From the NCBI GenBank assembly GCA_911728455.2, contig OU452228.1:24290450-24354449 (forward strand): DNA of 64,000 nt. The letters run 5' to 3'. How positions within the stretch are numbered: position 1 is the first letter of the stretch; every line of letters starts with the position of its first letter. The stretch is from Marthasterias glacialis. Lineage: Eukaryota; Echinodermata; Asteroidea; Forcipulatida; Asteriidae. A program made the position numbers and the translations under genes. The notes below the pieces were generated by a model. That model made no database searches. It was not told the origin of the DNA and saw only the letters and a program-made list of their open reading frames with translations. Below are positions 46,872-58,280 of this stretch, piece after piece.

Positions 46872-47172
46872 CAGAAATGTTCACATCACAAAACTTACAT
46901 GGTTTAAAGATGGTCATGATGGAAAACTTCCCTTGAATTTTTTTGACGGAAATGCTTTAGTTTTTGAGAAAAAAAATAGTAAAACAAAGAGCTTTGTTCT
47001 CGCGAGACCAGATCTCGGTGTTCTAAAACAAAACAACGGTGTTTTCACTATTATCTCGTGACTCCAATAACCAAATTGAGCTTAAACTTTCACAGGTTTG
47101 TTATTCCATTTATCCTATGTTGGGTCACATAAAGTGCAGATACTGGTCTTTGATCATTAGCACTGTTGTACA
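46872..47172 (+). repeat. Family A element, well preserved
   Basis: Same word order as 5487-5830, with a perfect TCTCGCGAGA at 46998-47007. Confidence 0.75.
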
Positions 47173-47417
47173 TGGATTTTGAATTTGAATGAAAATAAAA
47201 GAACACGAGATAATTCTACGTGCAGGCTACTTATAGGAGTTAATAATGTGAACTCTTAATTTGTTACTCTTTCACTTGTCTCATAGGCCTATTAGCTCAA
47301 AATCTAAGTTGAGGCGTGTAAAATATGCTTCACATTTTCCCTGATTTATTTTGTTGTTTTTACTACCGGGTATTATGCAACTTCTTACGACAACCAGTTT
47401 CGCTATATTTATGTACT

Positions 47418-47558
47418 AGGCCGTGTCCGAATTAGCAGCTAAGGCTACGGCTACGGCTTCGGCTGTTGCTAAGCGTGTTTCTAAGGTCCTCCACAACGCA
47501 TGATGACGCGGGGTTCCAGTCGTAGCCGTAGCCGTAGCCGCCAATTCGGCACAGCCTT
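47418..47558. mobile_element. Foldback element of GGCTACGGCTACGG repeats
   Basis: The left end AGGCCGTGTCCGAATTAGC followed by ctaaggctacggctacggct pairs with gtagccgtagccgtagccgc and CAATTCGGCACAGCCT at the right. Diverged relatives lie at 52535-52600 and 54486-54590 (ccattcggacacggcct). Confidence 0.7.
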
Positions 47559-47659
47559 AATACCACACCACCTTTTATTGTTTGTTTTTAGCAGCAGCTT
47601 ATGCACGAGAACCCACATCCGAGTGTTGAAAATTATTGACAAGTGGCTATCCCAGATGG

Positions 47660-49980
47660 TTTAGAGGCACGTACTTGTTGTTGACCGCGTCTTGAGGAGG
47701 AACGCAACGGTTGTGGGGCTGACTTGCAGAGATGATGCACGATAATGGGTGAAAAATGCGATGGTTGTGCCGCTCGTAACGAAGGACACTGTCAGACCAT
47801 TTGTGGCTCCCATGTGGGGTAACATCGCCATTTTACTAAAGGTCAATGGGTGGTTGCCGTAATGTGCTGCGTGCATTATTTTCTTCACAGTAATCTTGAC
47901 ATTTAAGAAGGGGAGTCAATGTCTTAAAAACAACATATGATCAGGCAAACATATATCTGGGTCGCATGACGCCAAGCATGTATAATACTAAATACGTTTT
48001 TCTATTCTTTTTATATATATTTTTTTACCGATACCTCAGAATGAAATTGACGACTTACAATACGAAAACTTTGGCCTATATACTTCAACATTCTGTTTCT
48101 TTTTCTTTCTTTTTTCTTTCCTGATTTATTTAACAAAACAAAAAATTGCATTTGTAGCCCTGGGGCTAAATATTTCAACAATGTTTACAACAATACATTA
48201 TTATGTACATATAGGCCTATATAATTACAATAGTAATAAACCTAATAGAGATGTACACATAATTACTAAATTGTAGTTACAGTATTAAAAATTATATTAA
48301 AAACACATCAAGATGAATTTAAATTAAACATTAGTTAAAATAAGAATTTATTTTTGATTCAAAATACTGACGACGTATCATAGTTGATACTTTAGGAATC
48401 TGTTTGTCTGAAATTAATTTCAGAAAGATTGTCTCTGGTGTGTCTGATCCGATATTGCAATACAACGACTCGACTGGGGTAACCACTGACTGATTACGTC
48501 AGAATCTTTCAGTTGAACCAGAGATCTTTTATGCGATCCCGGAGAGAAACCAAAATGCACACAAATAAGTGCAACATCTTGACAAATAATTCTGTCTGAA
48601 ATTCTGCCTGTTGTGAGAAAATGTCCCCAATATTTGTCAAATTGAAAGAAGCGTGCGTAACCAGGACGTGCATAAAACCACACACGAATCATAAACCGTT
48701 ATTTGGCGTTTTCTCCAGAACGTGACCACATTCAAATCTAGTTGAAATGTTCACCGAATGTCGGGGCGTGCGTATTTGGGGAAAAGGGGAAGATGGAAAT
48801 TGATTTACTCCTTAAAAAATCAATGATGTATCAAACTGTAAAACTTAAACTATAATAGTTTAACACTAATAAATTGTCTTGCTGACTTGGAATAAAAATG
48901 TCAAATGAATTCTGTCTTCTACAAATCATTCATTCTTTTACGAATGCATGTACAAATATTTACCGTAATTGTACGGATGCAGGACTCGTTCTGAAGAATC
49001 ATTAAGTAGAGTGAGGCGTTTGCTAAACACAGACGATCACTCAAATTCAGTTATCGCCAGCAAGATGGGCGATGTTTAAAGTTACTGACTACATGAGAGA
49101 TGATGAATTGTGATATTTATACGCCTTATGCAATGCGATCCCGCACAATCTCATCCGGTTTGAACTCTCTCCTCTTACACGGTTCTCACCACCTCTCCCC
49201 GGAGTCTTCAAAGCACTCTGGTTGCACCAATGAGGCAACTGAGACTCCCCCAAGATGCAGAAGGAGCAACATTCTGAAGGGGACACCAATTTTACGAAAT
49301 TCAATTTACTGCGACGAGATGATGAGAGAGTTGGCGATTCGTTAGGATTTTGTAGGATGTGGGTTAAAACAAATTCTACTCTTTACGACAGTCTCCTAAG
49401 GCCCCTAATATATTTTGATAATGATTGCTGCATTGTACTGTACTTTCCTCAAGTCTGCCGTTTGTCCTAACGTTATGTTTTCGTTTTGTCGTTAAAGGAA
49501 CGAAAAAACATAATGCAAGATGGCAATCTTGCAGTTGTATTTTTTTATGCCCCAAATAATGGGATCATAACACGACAGATTGTGTTTGCATTGGAGAATT
49601 ATGTTGACTCGTGGATGTCCATCATTATGGTCATTATACTGTAAGTGTTGACTGAGGAGGATACATTTCTACATGAAGATATTAAAAATTTAGCTTGAAA
49701 TAAAAAAAGAATCACGTAGGCCCATACTTTGAGACTGTGTATGGAATCTCAATAGGTTCATCTGATGAAACCAGTCGACCTAGTTTTGCACATGTTTTGC
49801 CCTTTACTGTTTTTCGCTTAAATTCCAACGTTGTCTCTGTTTGTTTTCGATGTGCAAATTACCGTGTTGATTTCCTGAAGGTCTATGATACCGTTCCATT
49901 ATCACACCATGTGCGTTCCGGTTACGGATTCAATGTACTGACGCGTCTGAACCAACTGAATAATTTAAAATCTCGGTGAC
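47660..49980. other. Intergenic, no supported gene
   Basis: AT-rich, with a TTTCTTTTT tract at 48095-48120. Short frames at 47661-47888, 48420-48692 and 49737-49979 have no family likeness and are not called. Confidence 0.4.
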
Positions 49981-50002
49981 TTTTTAAGTCAGATAGTAAC
50001 CG

Positions 50003-50110
50003 GCCAATCGGCGCAAGGATGACGGCGAGCGAAGCTGTGACGTTTTGCACACTATATTGAAGACAAGATATAAACATGGACCGTCAGCAGCTCTCATCTA
50101 CTCTTCTGAC
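50003..50110 (+). promoter_or_regulatory. Core promoter of the GPCR at 50683
   Basis: In order: a CCAAT box in CGGCCAATCGG (CCAAT 50004-50008), a CRE half-site TGACG (50038-50042), and a TATA box GATATAAAC (TATAAA 50069-50074). The expected start site is about 30 bp later near CTCATCTACT (about 50091-50100). Spacing and order are those of a classical pol II promoter. The leader then runs to a candidate donor. Confidence 0.6.
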
Positions 50111-50438
50111 AAGCCGGGGTCCTTAAAAAAGAGAACAAGTTGCGCTTTTTTCAATATTTGCCGGACTGTTTTGTGTAGACGTTCGAGGCACGCCTGATAG
50201 ATCGAGGGAAAGTCATCTTCGGTGAATGAGAGTTCGTATACTGGCAACACTGATGCATTTTTAAAGGCTCACGTCTGCAGATGATTTGGTCAGCTCACTT
50301 CATCAGTACTTCAAGTTCGTTTTAGTGAACCAAAGTCTTGTTTTTCGGTGCCGAAAACGCTGTTGGCATTTACGATAAGGTCATTTTGTTCGCTTCCACT
50401 GTCGTAGAAGGCGAGGAACGGACACAGACAAGGATATG

Positions 50439-50594
50439 GTGAGCTGTGTTTGATCAATCTAAAAAAGATGGGCATTACTGATAGCTAGACAATGTGACGA
50501 CAATTGTTCATTTGGAAGAAAGGAAGGGAAAAAACGGAACTGACAAAACGCAATATTGTTGTTTGTGGTTGTACGATACGATGTTTGATTTCAG
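50439..50594 (+). other. Candidate 156-bp intron in the 5' UTR of the GPCR gene
   Basis: The donor ATATG|GTGAGC at 50438/50439 and the acceptor GATTTCAG at 50587-50594 are both strong, and sit between the predicted start site and the ATG at 50683. A single intron in the leader with an intronless coding region is common in class A receptors. Not proven without a transcript. Confidence 0.5.
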
Positions 50595-50682
50595 AGCAAC
50601 TGTTTCTCTGTAGACTACAGAAAGAACATCTTGGGACTGAGGAGAACTTTTAATCCTGAAATTTTAAGAACAAAGCATCAAG

Positions 50683-51954
50683 ATGGATCTAGCGTACCGG
50701 TTTTTCAACTGGACAGTCGTCAACGGCACGGGTCATGTTATCCAGCATGGGATGATGAATGGGACCTATGACTCACCGTGTGACACGCTCGTGGTCGTCG
50801 AGACGGAGGAGCAAGTGGAGTTGTACGTCTACAGCCCCTTGGAGAAAATCGTAAATACTTACGTTTTACCAGTCATCATGGCAGTGGGTTTGTTGACCAA
50901 TATCGCCTTCCTCTTCGTGGTAGCCCGTGTACATCGCATGAGGACCGTAGTCAATGTATATCTCGTAAGTCTTGCCTTCGCGGATATCCTTTTCCTCGGT
51001 GCGTCTTTGGGTCAAGAAATAGCCCACTTTGCCAGCTCACCGCTCTCCAAAGATCAAGGTAACATCAATTTTGGCGTCTTCATCTTCATATATGTCATCA
51101 GTTACATCGGGTTCTTCACCAGTGAATTCCTGGTGACTGCTGTAGCGTTTGAGAGGTTCTACGCCGTGTGCCGTCCCATGAAGGTGTTCGTGGGCAATGC
51201 CGACCCGTGGAATGCATCAAAACTAGTCGCCTTGTCGTGGGTGGTGGCAGCTATTCTCGCCGGTACCACAGTTCCCTCACAGAGCCAAACTTTTATCTAC
51301 TGCATGATATGGCCGACCAGAGAGCTTGAGCTAACCATGCCAAGAACGCTGACTTCCTACGTCCCAACATCAGAGAATATAGCGAGGTACGCCAGCTTCA
51401 TACAGACGTTCCCGTTCTTCGTAGCCATGGCAGTAAACAGCGTGCTCTTCGTTCGCGTCATGCGGGCCATGAATGACCGTCTAGGGGTGATCGGTCGGCA
51501 GGCTGCCGGGGTCCGAAAGAACCTCGAGGTCCGTAATCAAATCGCTAGGATGCTCGTTATCAACGGCGTCATCTTCTTCGTCTTGATGGCCCCTCTACAA
51601 ACCCTGTCTCTGTACTGGTTTATTAAACGATTGACCGGCAACCTCCAATATTCATCCAACAAGCAATTCGAAGCTTTCTTGCTCTTCTGCCACATCCTTT
51701 CATTTTGTAATTCCGCCATTAATCCTATAATCTACAACGTAGCCAACTCTAGGTATAGAAGAGCATTTGCAGAGGCCTTCTCCCTCTCCTGTGGATCGAG
51801 ATGCCACGAGAGCCCATCATCTCAAGGCGAGGCTGGGAGGAGGGACCGACGTGCCATTTTTGCCACCTGCAGCTCCATGAAGACAACTAATGGGTCACTC
51901 CGTAGCGCAATGAAGAGCATCGACAGACTCACTACAGAGGAATCTCGCACGTGA
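50683..51954 (+). CDS. Class A neuropeptide-type G protein-coupled receptor (TRH/peptide receptor-like), intronless
   Basis: ATG 50683 to TGA 51952-51954, 423 aa. The extracellular N-terminus carries three sequons (Asn 9, 14, 26). TM1 has LLTN (N73) and TM2 LAFAD (D101). The TM3 end is ERF (157-159) then YAVCRPMK, in place of DRY. TM4 is about 178-198 with W186. A basic third loop (RQAAGVRKNLEVRNQIAR) precedes TM6, where FFVLMAP replaces the CWxP motif, and TM7 ends NPIIY (347-351). The overall pattern is that of peptide-hormone receptors of the TRH/neuromedin/ghrelin area; ligand and G protein cannot be read from sequence. Odd point: ECL2 has Cys 207, but no Cys is present at the start of TM3, so the usual disulfide seems to be missing or uses Cys 33. 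A candidate AATAAA is at 52828-52833. Confidence 0.92.
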   Translation: MDLAYRFFNWTVVNGTGHVIQHGMMNGTYDSPCDTLVVVETEEQVELYVYSPLEKIVNTYVLPVIMAVGLLTNIAFLFVVARVHRMRTVVNVYLVSLAFADILFLGASLGQEIAHFASSPLSKDQGNINFGVFIFIYVISYIGFFTSEFLVTAVAFERFYAVCRPMKVFVGNADPWNASKLVALSWVVAAILAGTTVPSQSQTFIYCMIWPTRELELTMPRTLTSYVPTSENIARYASFIQTFPFFVAMAVNSVLFVRVMRAMNDRLGVIGRQAAGVRKNLEVRNQIARMLVINGVIFFVLMAPLQTLSLYWFIKRLTGNLQYSSNKQFEAFLLFCHILSFCNSAINPIIYNVANSRYRRAFAEAFSLSCGSRCHESPSSQGEAGRRDRRAIFATCSSMKTTNGSLRSAMKSIDRLTTEESRT

Positions 51955-52034
51955 ACAAGATTGTCACCCTTTGGTTAGATTCCTAACATTAAGTTATCCT
52001 TTAATTTAGAGGTAAAATATAGGATTGGTAAAGC

Positions 52035-52150
52035 TGATGTGCAGTGTTCTTACTTTGTTGATTCAATATGAAAAAACAAACCTGTGAAAATTTTGGCTCA
52101 ATCCGTCGTCCGAGTCAGGAGAAAATAGTGAAAAACCGTGCACACTTTTT
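52035..52150 (-). repeat. Family A element fragment, minus orientation
   Basis: aaacaaacctgtgaaaattt, ggctcaatccgtcgtccgag and gaaaatagtgaaaaaccgtg match the reverse of the central part of family A. Its position suggests it lies in or near the GPCR 3' UTR. Confidence 0.55.
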
Positions 52151-52961
52151 AGCATGTGAACACATTTTCCTTAATTTCGATAGTTACAATCGAAATTAAA
52201 ATCGGGGTCTTCAAATTCTATTTTCACGACTTTGACATTATTTCAGACAGAATTATTTCAATGGAAGATTGGAACTGGTATGAACTTCATAATCAGTAAA
52301 CTTTCAGACTGATACTAATAATTGTTTTTTCGATGAATACCAAACCTTGTATTCTACCCATAAAGTCACTTATGTAAACTATATACTGAACCAAACCCCA
52401 AGAAACATGAGATTCCAACACTCATACAAAAACATGAACTTTTGCAACTGCTGTAATTGGATGGAAACCAAATTCAATAGAGTTTTACTCTAACGTAAAG
52501 AAAAACCGTGGTTGATTTGAGGGTCTTCTGATTTGGACGTGGCTGTTGGCTGCGGATACAGTATTGAAGTATAGCCACAGCCAGAGCCAGATGTCTTATT
52601 TCGTTCATGACATCACATTTTAAATCAAACTTTAAAACTCTCTGTTCGGTAGTGGATAATGATGAACTCTGCATGGCGACCAATAGACCTTTTGGTGGCA
52701 CTTAATGTTACGTTCCCTGTATACACTGGTTTTCATAGAAAGGAACCAGACTATTTGCCTTCTCACCTCGATTTGTTTGATGAGGGAAACCATCTTCCCT
52801 GCACAATGATAAAAGTGCAATACAAAAAATAAAGGTGCCTTTTGTGACTCGATATCATAAAGCCGACTACTCGGCCACGAAATATTGAATAATTTGTCTG
52901 AGGCTGACATTGTAAGAATTTGTCAAAATCTTTATCTGTTCGCTGGCGATTTTATTCCCCA

Positions 52962-53297
52962 ATGGCGTAACCAGATTGGGGGCGGGGAGGCTTGAACCTC
53001 CCACTCAGAATCCTTGCACCCCTTGCTATCCCCATATAAGAGATCGAAGAGAAACTCAGATTAAAAATATGTGATTTATTTGGTGTTCGCGATTGAATGT
53101 GTGAGTGTGTGAGGAGGGTCTTTATGGCAATGCATAAGTGTATGTTATAATTAACAGTGGCTTGTCTTGCACTTCTTGTAAATGGTTTCTCTTGGAAAAA
53201 TATAAAAAAATATATATATACAGGACCCTATATATATTACTTTGCCCCCGCATCTTCCCTCCGCAAATGAAAATGCCTATAGTTACGCCACTGGAGT
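52962..53297. mobile_element. Element with CCAATGGCGTAACCA / AGTTACGCCACTGG ends
   Basis: CAATGGCGTAACCAGATTGG on the left and ATAGTTACGCCACTGGAG on the right are inverted ends, and a G-run follows the left one. It shares the end sequence with the G-run repeats at 27715 and 42530, and shows what the full element looks like. Confidence 0.6.
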
Positions 53298-53689
53298 CGC
53301 CAGAAGAGCTTTACCGAAATTAACCGGCGGGAATAATTTCCTTCTTCCGAGCCCTATTTTGAAGCTAAATACATGCACACGGTGATAATTTTTCAGAGGC
53401 TAGCCGCCTTGGCTAGGGCTTTATGCCATGCACTCCATACATGACGTCACAACGTTGCGAATTGTGGTAAAAAGCGCCCAGATACTCACTAATGCGTACA
53501 ATTGGACAACTTAATGCATTTTAATTTAGACACACAGGCTAGAATTTGCACAACTTTGACTTCCTTCATGAAACTACCACGTCCGCATTTGGAAATTTAT
53601 CATAATGGCGAGTTTACTTGGCGAATTGGGAATCCGTGAACGGGCATCAGTGAAAAGTGTTTTACGTCATGTCATGCTTTTGTCCTCGG

Positions 53690-53995
53690 CCTAATAGTCC
53701 TTTCTTTTGTTTACAAAAATTGACAAGTAATTTGTATGGAAGGCCTTGAGTATCAAAAAATGGATAAACTGCCTTTTCAAAAACAAATTGTGAAAACTTA
53801 TTTGATACAAAGTATAAGTTTACTTTTAGTTGTGGACAGTCAATTTTATTAATCATTTAATATGGGTATTAATTTGATAGCATTATTGGTCAAATAAAAT
53901 GTATTTTTTTTTGCAGTGAAGGCCGCTCGTACTTTTGCCAACCATGGTTGGCAAAACTCGCGGCTGAAGCGTTGCAACAGAAAGATCTATTCACC
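53690..53995. mobile_element. Foldback element, second full copy of the 4683 family, with a 24-bp palindrome
   Basis: Words match 4683-5004 along the length: ctttcttttgtttacaaa, tttgtatggaaggccttgag, tttgatagcattattggtca, ttttttttgcagtgaaggc. A perfect 24-bp palindrome with core GCCAACCATGGTTGGC lies at 53933-53956. It ends agaaagatctattc. Confidence 0.75.
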
Positions 53996-54485
53996 TTATA
54001 CTTCGTAAATCTCAAACTGAAAAAGCCTCTAGCGGTTGTTCAAGTCACCATTGTAAGAATAATAACTGTTTGACTACACTGCCTTTTTAACAACGCAAGT
54101 ACTTTATTCATGTTAAACTATAATCCAGTTTATATCCATAGAAGCTACTCTACTGTAAATACAAATTATGTTGGTTTTGGATTCTGCTTTTTGTATTTAT
54201 TTGTGCACTATACTTATTTATTCAATTGTTATCTGTATTTTTCTGAGCATTTTCTGCAGTTTGATTCCATGATAGACTGAAATGTATAGTATACTCTTAT
54301 GAGTAGTTTGTAAAAAGTAAAACTTAAGGCTTGGAAACGATGCTTTAACAGCTTGCATTATAAAGAATTCGCAAAAAGTAATGGACAACAAAAAACAAAT
54401 GTGGTGTGAAAAAAGTGACGTGTAATGCGTGGCGTTGATTGAAAGCTATTTGTTCAATGGAAATTAAGCCAAGTCTTGATTATGT

Positions 54486-54890
54486 GACTTCGGTTACGAC
54501 TATGGCTGTTGGCTGCGGTGACGTTGTTGAAGAATGGCCTGTCAGGGTTCAGCCATAGCCACTGCGAAAGCCATTCGGACACGGCCTCACATCAAATTAA
54601 TTGTGATATGTCTTTGTCTTTGGAAAGTTGTAATTTGTGATGATTGGGGTCTTAAACATTATTTTTGCAAGAAAAACATTCATTAAATCGTAAAAGCTGT
54701 GTTTTGAATTTTTTACAAATTTTAATTCATTTTTATTGTATTGAGTGGACCGTTCTCGTGTTGTAGCCTCCATCTTCTCTGTCTTAAAGATGTTGACTCC
54801 CAAAATGGGCCCAGACAATTTAGTCATTCTGGCCTCGGTTTCATTACAGTGATTTGAAATTTGAATGGGAGAAAACAAGATGGCTGCAGT
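54486..54890. repeat. Two dispersed repeats side by side
   Basis: 54486-54590 belongs to the GGCTACGG foldback family (gactatggctgttggctgcg... ccattcggacacggcctcac). 54745-54890 is a minus-oriented copy of the ctgaggctggaag family (ggcccagacaatttagtc, tgaatgggagaaaacaagat). Confidence 0.5.
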
Positions 54891-54903
54891 ATGATTGAGG
54901 TCT

Positions 54904-55217
54904 GGGCCAATTTCACAGAGCTGCTTAAGCAGCAGATTCGCTTAAAAAATTTCTGCTAATCGCAATTTAGCAGGAAACCAGTTACAAATTGTACACGTGA
55001 AATGGTATTTTGGCTGGTAACCTATTTCTGGAGACCAAATTGTTTTGTGCTTAGCTTCTTGTTCACTGAAAAACTAAAGTTAGTCAAAACAGCCTTAATT
55101 AGTCATTTTAGACCATTTTTGACAAATTACAGTCAAAATGTGGTCTAAAAGGACTTATTAACGCTGTTTTGACTAAGTTAGTTTTAGAGTGTTGTACTTA
55201 AGCAGCTCTATAGGGCC
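54904..55217. mobile_element. Family B element interrupted by a nested MITE
   Basis: GGGCCAATTTCACAGAGCTG at the left and AGCAGCTCTATAGGGCCC at the right are the family B ends. The expected short loop before the right end is split by the 128-bp element at 55064-55191. Confidence 0.75.
55064..55191. mobile_element. Nested foldback MITE, CACTGAAAAACTAAAGTTAG ends, 128 bp
   Basis: The left arm CACTGAAAAACTAAAGTTAG, then tcaaaacagccttaattagt and tttagaccat, pairs with the right arm through gtcaaaatgtggtctaaaag and gctgttttgactaagttagt to TTTTAGAGTG. The arms are about 60 bp, so nearly the whole insert is a hairpin. It is inserted into an older family B copy. Confidence 0.8.
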
Positions 55218-55227
55218 CTTCAGACCT

Positions 55228-55394
55228 GGCCCAATTTCATGGCGCTGCTTTAAGCAGACAATGGTGTTTCAAAATGTTCTGCTGAGCGAAAAGAAGCAGG
55301 TAACCAGTTCCCAACGGTACATTATGGCATAATATTTTGGATGGTAACCTTTGTCTTATATGCTTAAAAGCATCTCTATGAAATTTTGTCCAGG
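55228..55394. repeat. Family B element copy
   Basis: GGCCCAATTTCATGGCGCTG, ggtaaccagttcccaacggt, ttttggatggtaacc and ctctatgaaattttgtcc follow the family order. It lies only 10 bp from the previous copy. Confidence 0.7.
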
Positions 55395-56425
55395 GTCTCG
55401 AGAGTCTGGGGACCATGCAGGATGCGATCTACGCTCTGCATGCCTCCCCGACGATGAAGCTTCAATTCTTATTTTAGGTTGTTGTTTTAAATAATTTGTG
55501 ATATGTTTAATATTGCAATGATTTCGTAATGATTTGATGTAAGGTATATTTGATTTTTTTTTATCCCGCTCAAATTTCCATATTTTTGTTTTAAATTTGT
55601 GAAGTTGTTTGTATTTGTCTGATGGGAAGCTGATGAGTAGATAAGAGGAAGGGAGGCTGGATATTAGATAAATCTTAAAATGGTGACATGCTTTCTTTGA
55701 TTACAAGTCCACGGTAACACACTCGGTGTTGCACGTGGACCCTTTTTCGCCATTGACAGCAAAACAAGTGTGTTTCTATAATCAGTTATCTATAACCAAC
55801 TATTGATTCAAAATAAAGCTATTATATCTGTGAAATCTTGAGTATGCCTCCTTTGAAAAAAAAACCATATTTTGTGATGTGAGCCCCCAACCAAGAAACA
55901 TTAATAAGTCTTGTTATACCGCGGTAACAGATTGTGAATTTTTATTGGTCGAGAACCAATCATGTGATGTGCAACAAAGACACCTGTATACATGGCGCGC
56001 GCGCTCAGGAGGGGGAACATGAGTGATGTACCCCATGGGGTACATTACCTAATTGATCTTGCCCATTATCTTGGTCATTTCCACCGCCTTGTACAATATT
56101 AGAAAAAAAACACGTGTGTGAGGATGTAATTTCCTGTTAAAGTGTTTGAATGTGACCAAATAAACAAGGACAAGCAATGTTCAACAATTAATTAATCAAG
56201 AAATATAATTTATTTCATGTTACAATGCACCTCCTGCAATATATTACCATGCTATAACAAGATGTTGTCCATGGGTTTTGTACACCCTCGCGGGCCATGG
56301 CACCCTGGGCTTCGCTTCGGTGCCGTTTGCCACCTCGGTGTACCATGGACCCCATCACCGCGTGCAACAACTGTATAATGTTAAGGAACGATTACATACA
56401 TTACGAAATCTGAAAAAATACATGT
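55395..56425. other. Intergenic, no gene recognised
   Basis: AT-rich, with a short GC patch (gcgcgcgc near 55996-56005) and a short inverted repeat (accccatggggt, 56031-56042). No supported frame. Confidence 0.4.
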
Positions 56426-56602
56426 AATAGACCTTATGCACATGACTTCATTTGAGTAGGGCGCCCTCGCCTAGAGGTCAAAATGGGGTTGTTCATTGGC
56501 CAATCCTATGCGCCGCGCGTACAAATCTCTGCGTTTCCATTGTTTCATCATCGATTTACCTCTAAGATGGAGGCGTGATGACGTCAATGCATAAGGTCTA
56601 TT
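56426..56602. mobile_element. CRE/CCAAT/YY1-bearing MITE, copy 1
   Basis: The ends are inverted: AATAGACCTTATGCACATGA and ATGCATAAGGTCTATT. It contains the palindrome ATTGGCCAAT (56495-56504), CCGCGCG, AAGATGGAGGC (56564-56574) and TGACGTCA (56579-56586). It is about 80% like copy 2 at 60775 by eye. Confidence 0.8.
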
Positions 56603-56734
56603 CACGCGTTCGTCTACTAGTTTCGGTTGAAGTCAACTTGGCAAGATTTTGTTATGCGGATACGTAGTATGGCACTTCTAGAGCTCCGTATTTCCAATCC
56701 TGCCTATTCCCCATGTGTTCTAGCATGCGTACAT

Positions 56735-57060
56735 TATTGGTGATTAAAGACCAATATCCGCTCTTTGTGTCACCCAACATATACATGAAAAGACAAACGT
56801 GTGAAAGTTTAAGCTAAATCGGTCATCTGGAGTCACAAGAAAATAGTGAAAAACCCCGTCACTGTTTTCAAACATCAGATTTCGGACTCGCGAGGCCAAA
56901 ATTATTTGTTTTACTCATTTCTCAAAAACTACACCGGTAGCATTTTAGGCAAAAACATTTTAAGGGAAGTTTTCGACCACAAACATCCTTATACCATGTA
57001 AGTTATGTGCAAATCTGTGAACATTTATATTTTCAATGTTAAGCAGTGTTATGCATATTA
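56735..57060 (-). repeat. Family A element, minus orientation
   Basis: Reverse-complement order of 5487-5830: tgattaaagaccaatatccg, gtcacaagaaaatagtgaaa, ggactcgcgaggcc, tttctcaaaaactac, ccttataccatgtaagttat. Confidence 0.7.
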
Positions 57061-57543
57061 TACCATTTAACCGAATCGTAGTGCCGTGCACATCCAACTG
57101 TTGATATTTGCCTGTATCTTGTTTAAACAAAGATGAAAATCATCTCACATACCTAACCATAAACCACCAATTTCCACAATGCCCTCCGACATAATTCCAC
57201 TGGATTTTGACTCTTTTACTGGCAATTCGTGAAGCACAGTGGTAACCGAGAGTCTTTATTTGAATAAATCTTCCGAGTTGAAAATCAGGTTTTTAGATCA
57301 GGAATAATCTAAATTGCCATCAGTTGCTTTGGAAAATCCCGGCAGTGCGAGTCAACATCGGCCGGCCGTGTGCGGTGAATACAAGTTCCACTGCAGGTAT
57401 TGTATTTCATTAACACTTACTATAGGCCTATATCCCTGTAAAGGCTACCAGTGCAGTGATATAAAAAGACGGGTCCGCAATTTCATTGAGTTGCCTTACT
57501 GAAAATATTGCTTAAATATTTCTTTTGCTGATAGGAAATCAGC

Positions 57544-57648
57544 TGGGGCCCAGTTAAAGGCAGCATGTAATCACATGGCATTTTGACTGGTAACCTGTTT
57601 TTGCCAAGCAAGGTGTGTGTTGATAAACAGCTCTATGAAATTGGGCCG
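57544..57648. repeat. Family B element, partial
   Basis: catggcattttgactggtaa, cctgtttttgccaagca and ctctatgaaattgggcc form the right half; the left half is reduced to ggggcccag. Confidence 0.6.
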
Positions 57649-58280
57649 TGGTCATTGCTTGTATTTGGGACCCATGATCCGTTACGTATAGTTAGGTTTC
57701 CAGCAACTCAATGCCCATAAACTAAATCAATATTTCCTGGGTGTGTTTTTAGCAGCTGTAACCTAAAGCTGTTTCGGTTGTGGCTTATTTTGTTGATGTG
57801 TAGGACCATTATAGGACGAACAGCCGAAGCAGCAATGTTATGGCCGCCATAACAGAAGCACGCCCTAGTCTTTTTAAAACCTCAACATTACATCATCGAA
57901 ATGAGTGGCGGAGTGTAAGCCAAGCCGAAGCCAGAGCTGTGTGGTTCGAAAGGCCAAATGTGTTTACTTGTTTTGAGTTTGTTTGTTTACCTGTTTTCCC
58001 CCTCTTTTTCTTCAAGATTCACGAGTTTTACATGCCATTGGCTATAGGTCGGATTAAGTATCCTGGACCGCTAGCAGACATCTTGGTCAGGTTTCGCGTC
58101 GCGTATTCACTGGTAATCAATAAACACAATTTAAAGGAACCATTCTATTTTACAAAGCAAGGATTGGTCACTCGAATTTTCAGAGGAGTGCATCCCATTA
58201 AATAAACTCCCACAATGCAAAATGCTAAATATTCAAAAATACTTTAAAAATACTTAGATGTCTAAAAGCTTTTTACAGTA
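57649..58280. other. Intergenic, one unsupported open frame
   Basis: A 121-codon plus frame at 57840-58205 starts near a GGCTACGG-type repeat word (gccgaagccagagctgtgtg). It has no domain, splice or promoter context and is not called a gene. Confidence 0.4.

Noticed and set aside
57840-58205. 121-codon plus frame
   Set aside because: Ends in a phenylalanine-rich, domain-free stretch; starts inside a dispersed repeat; no promoter or homologue recognised.
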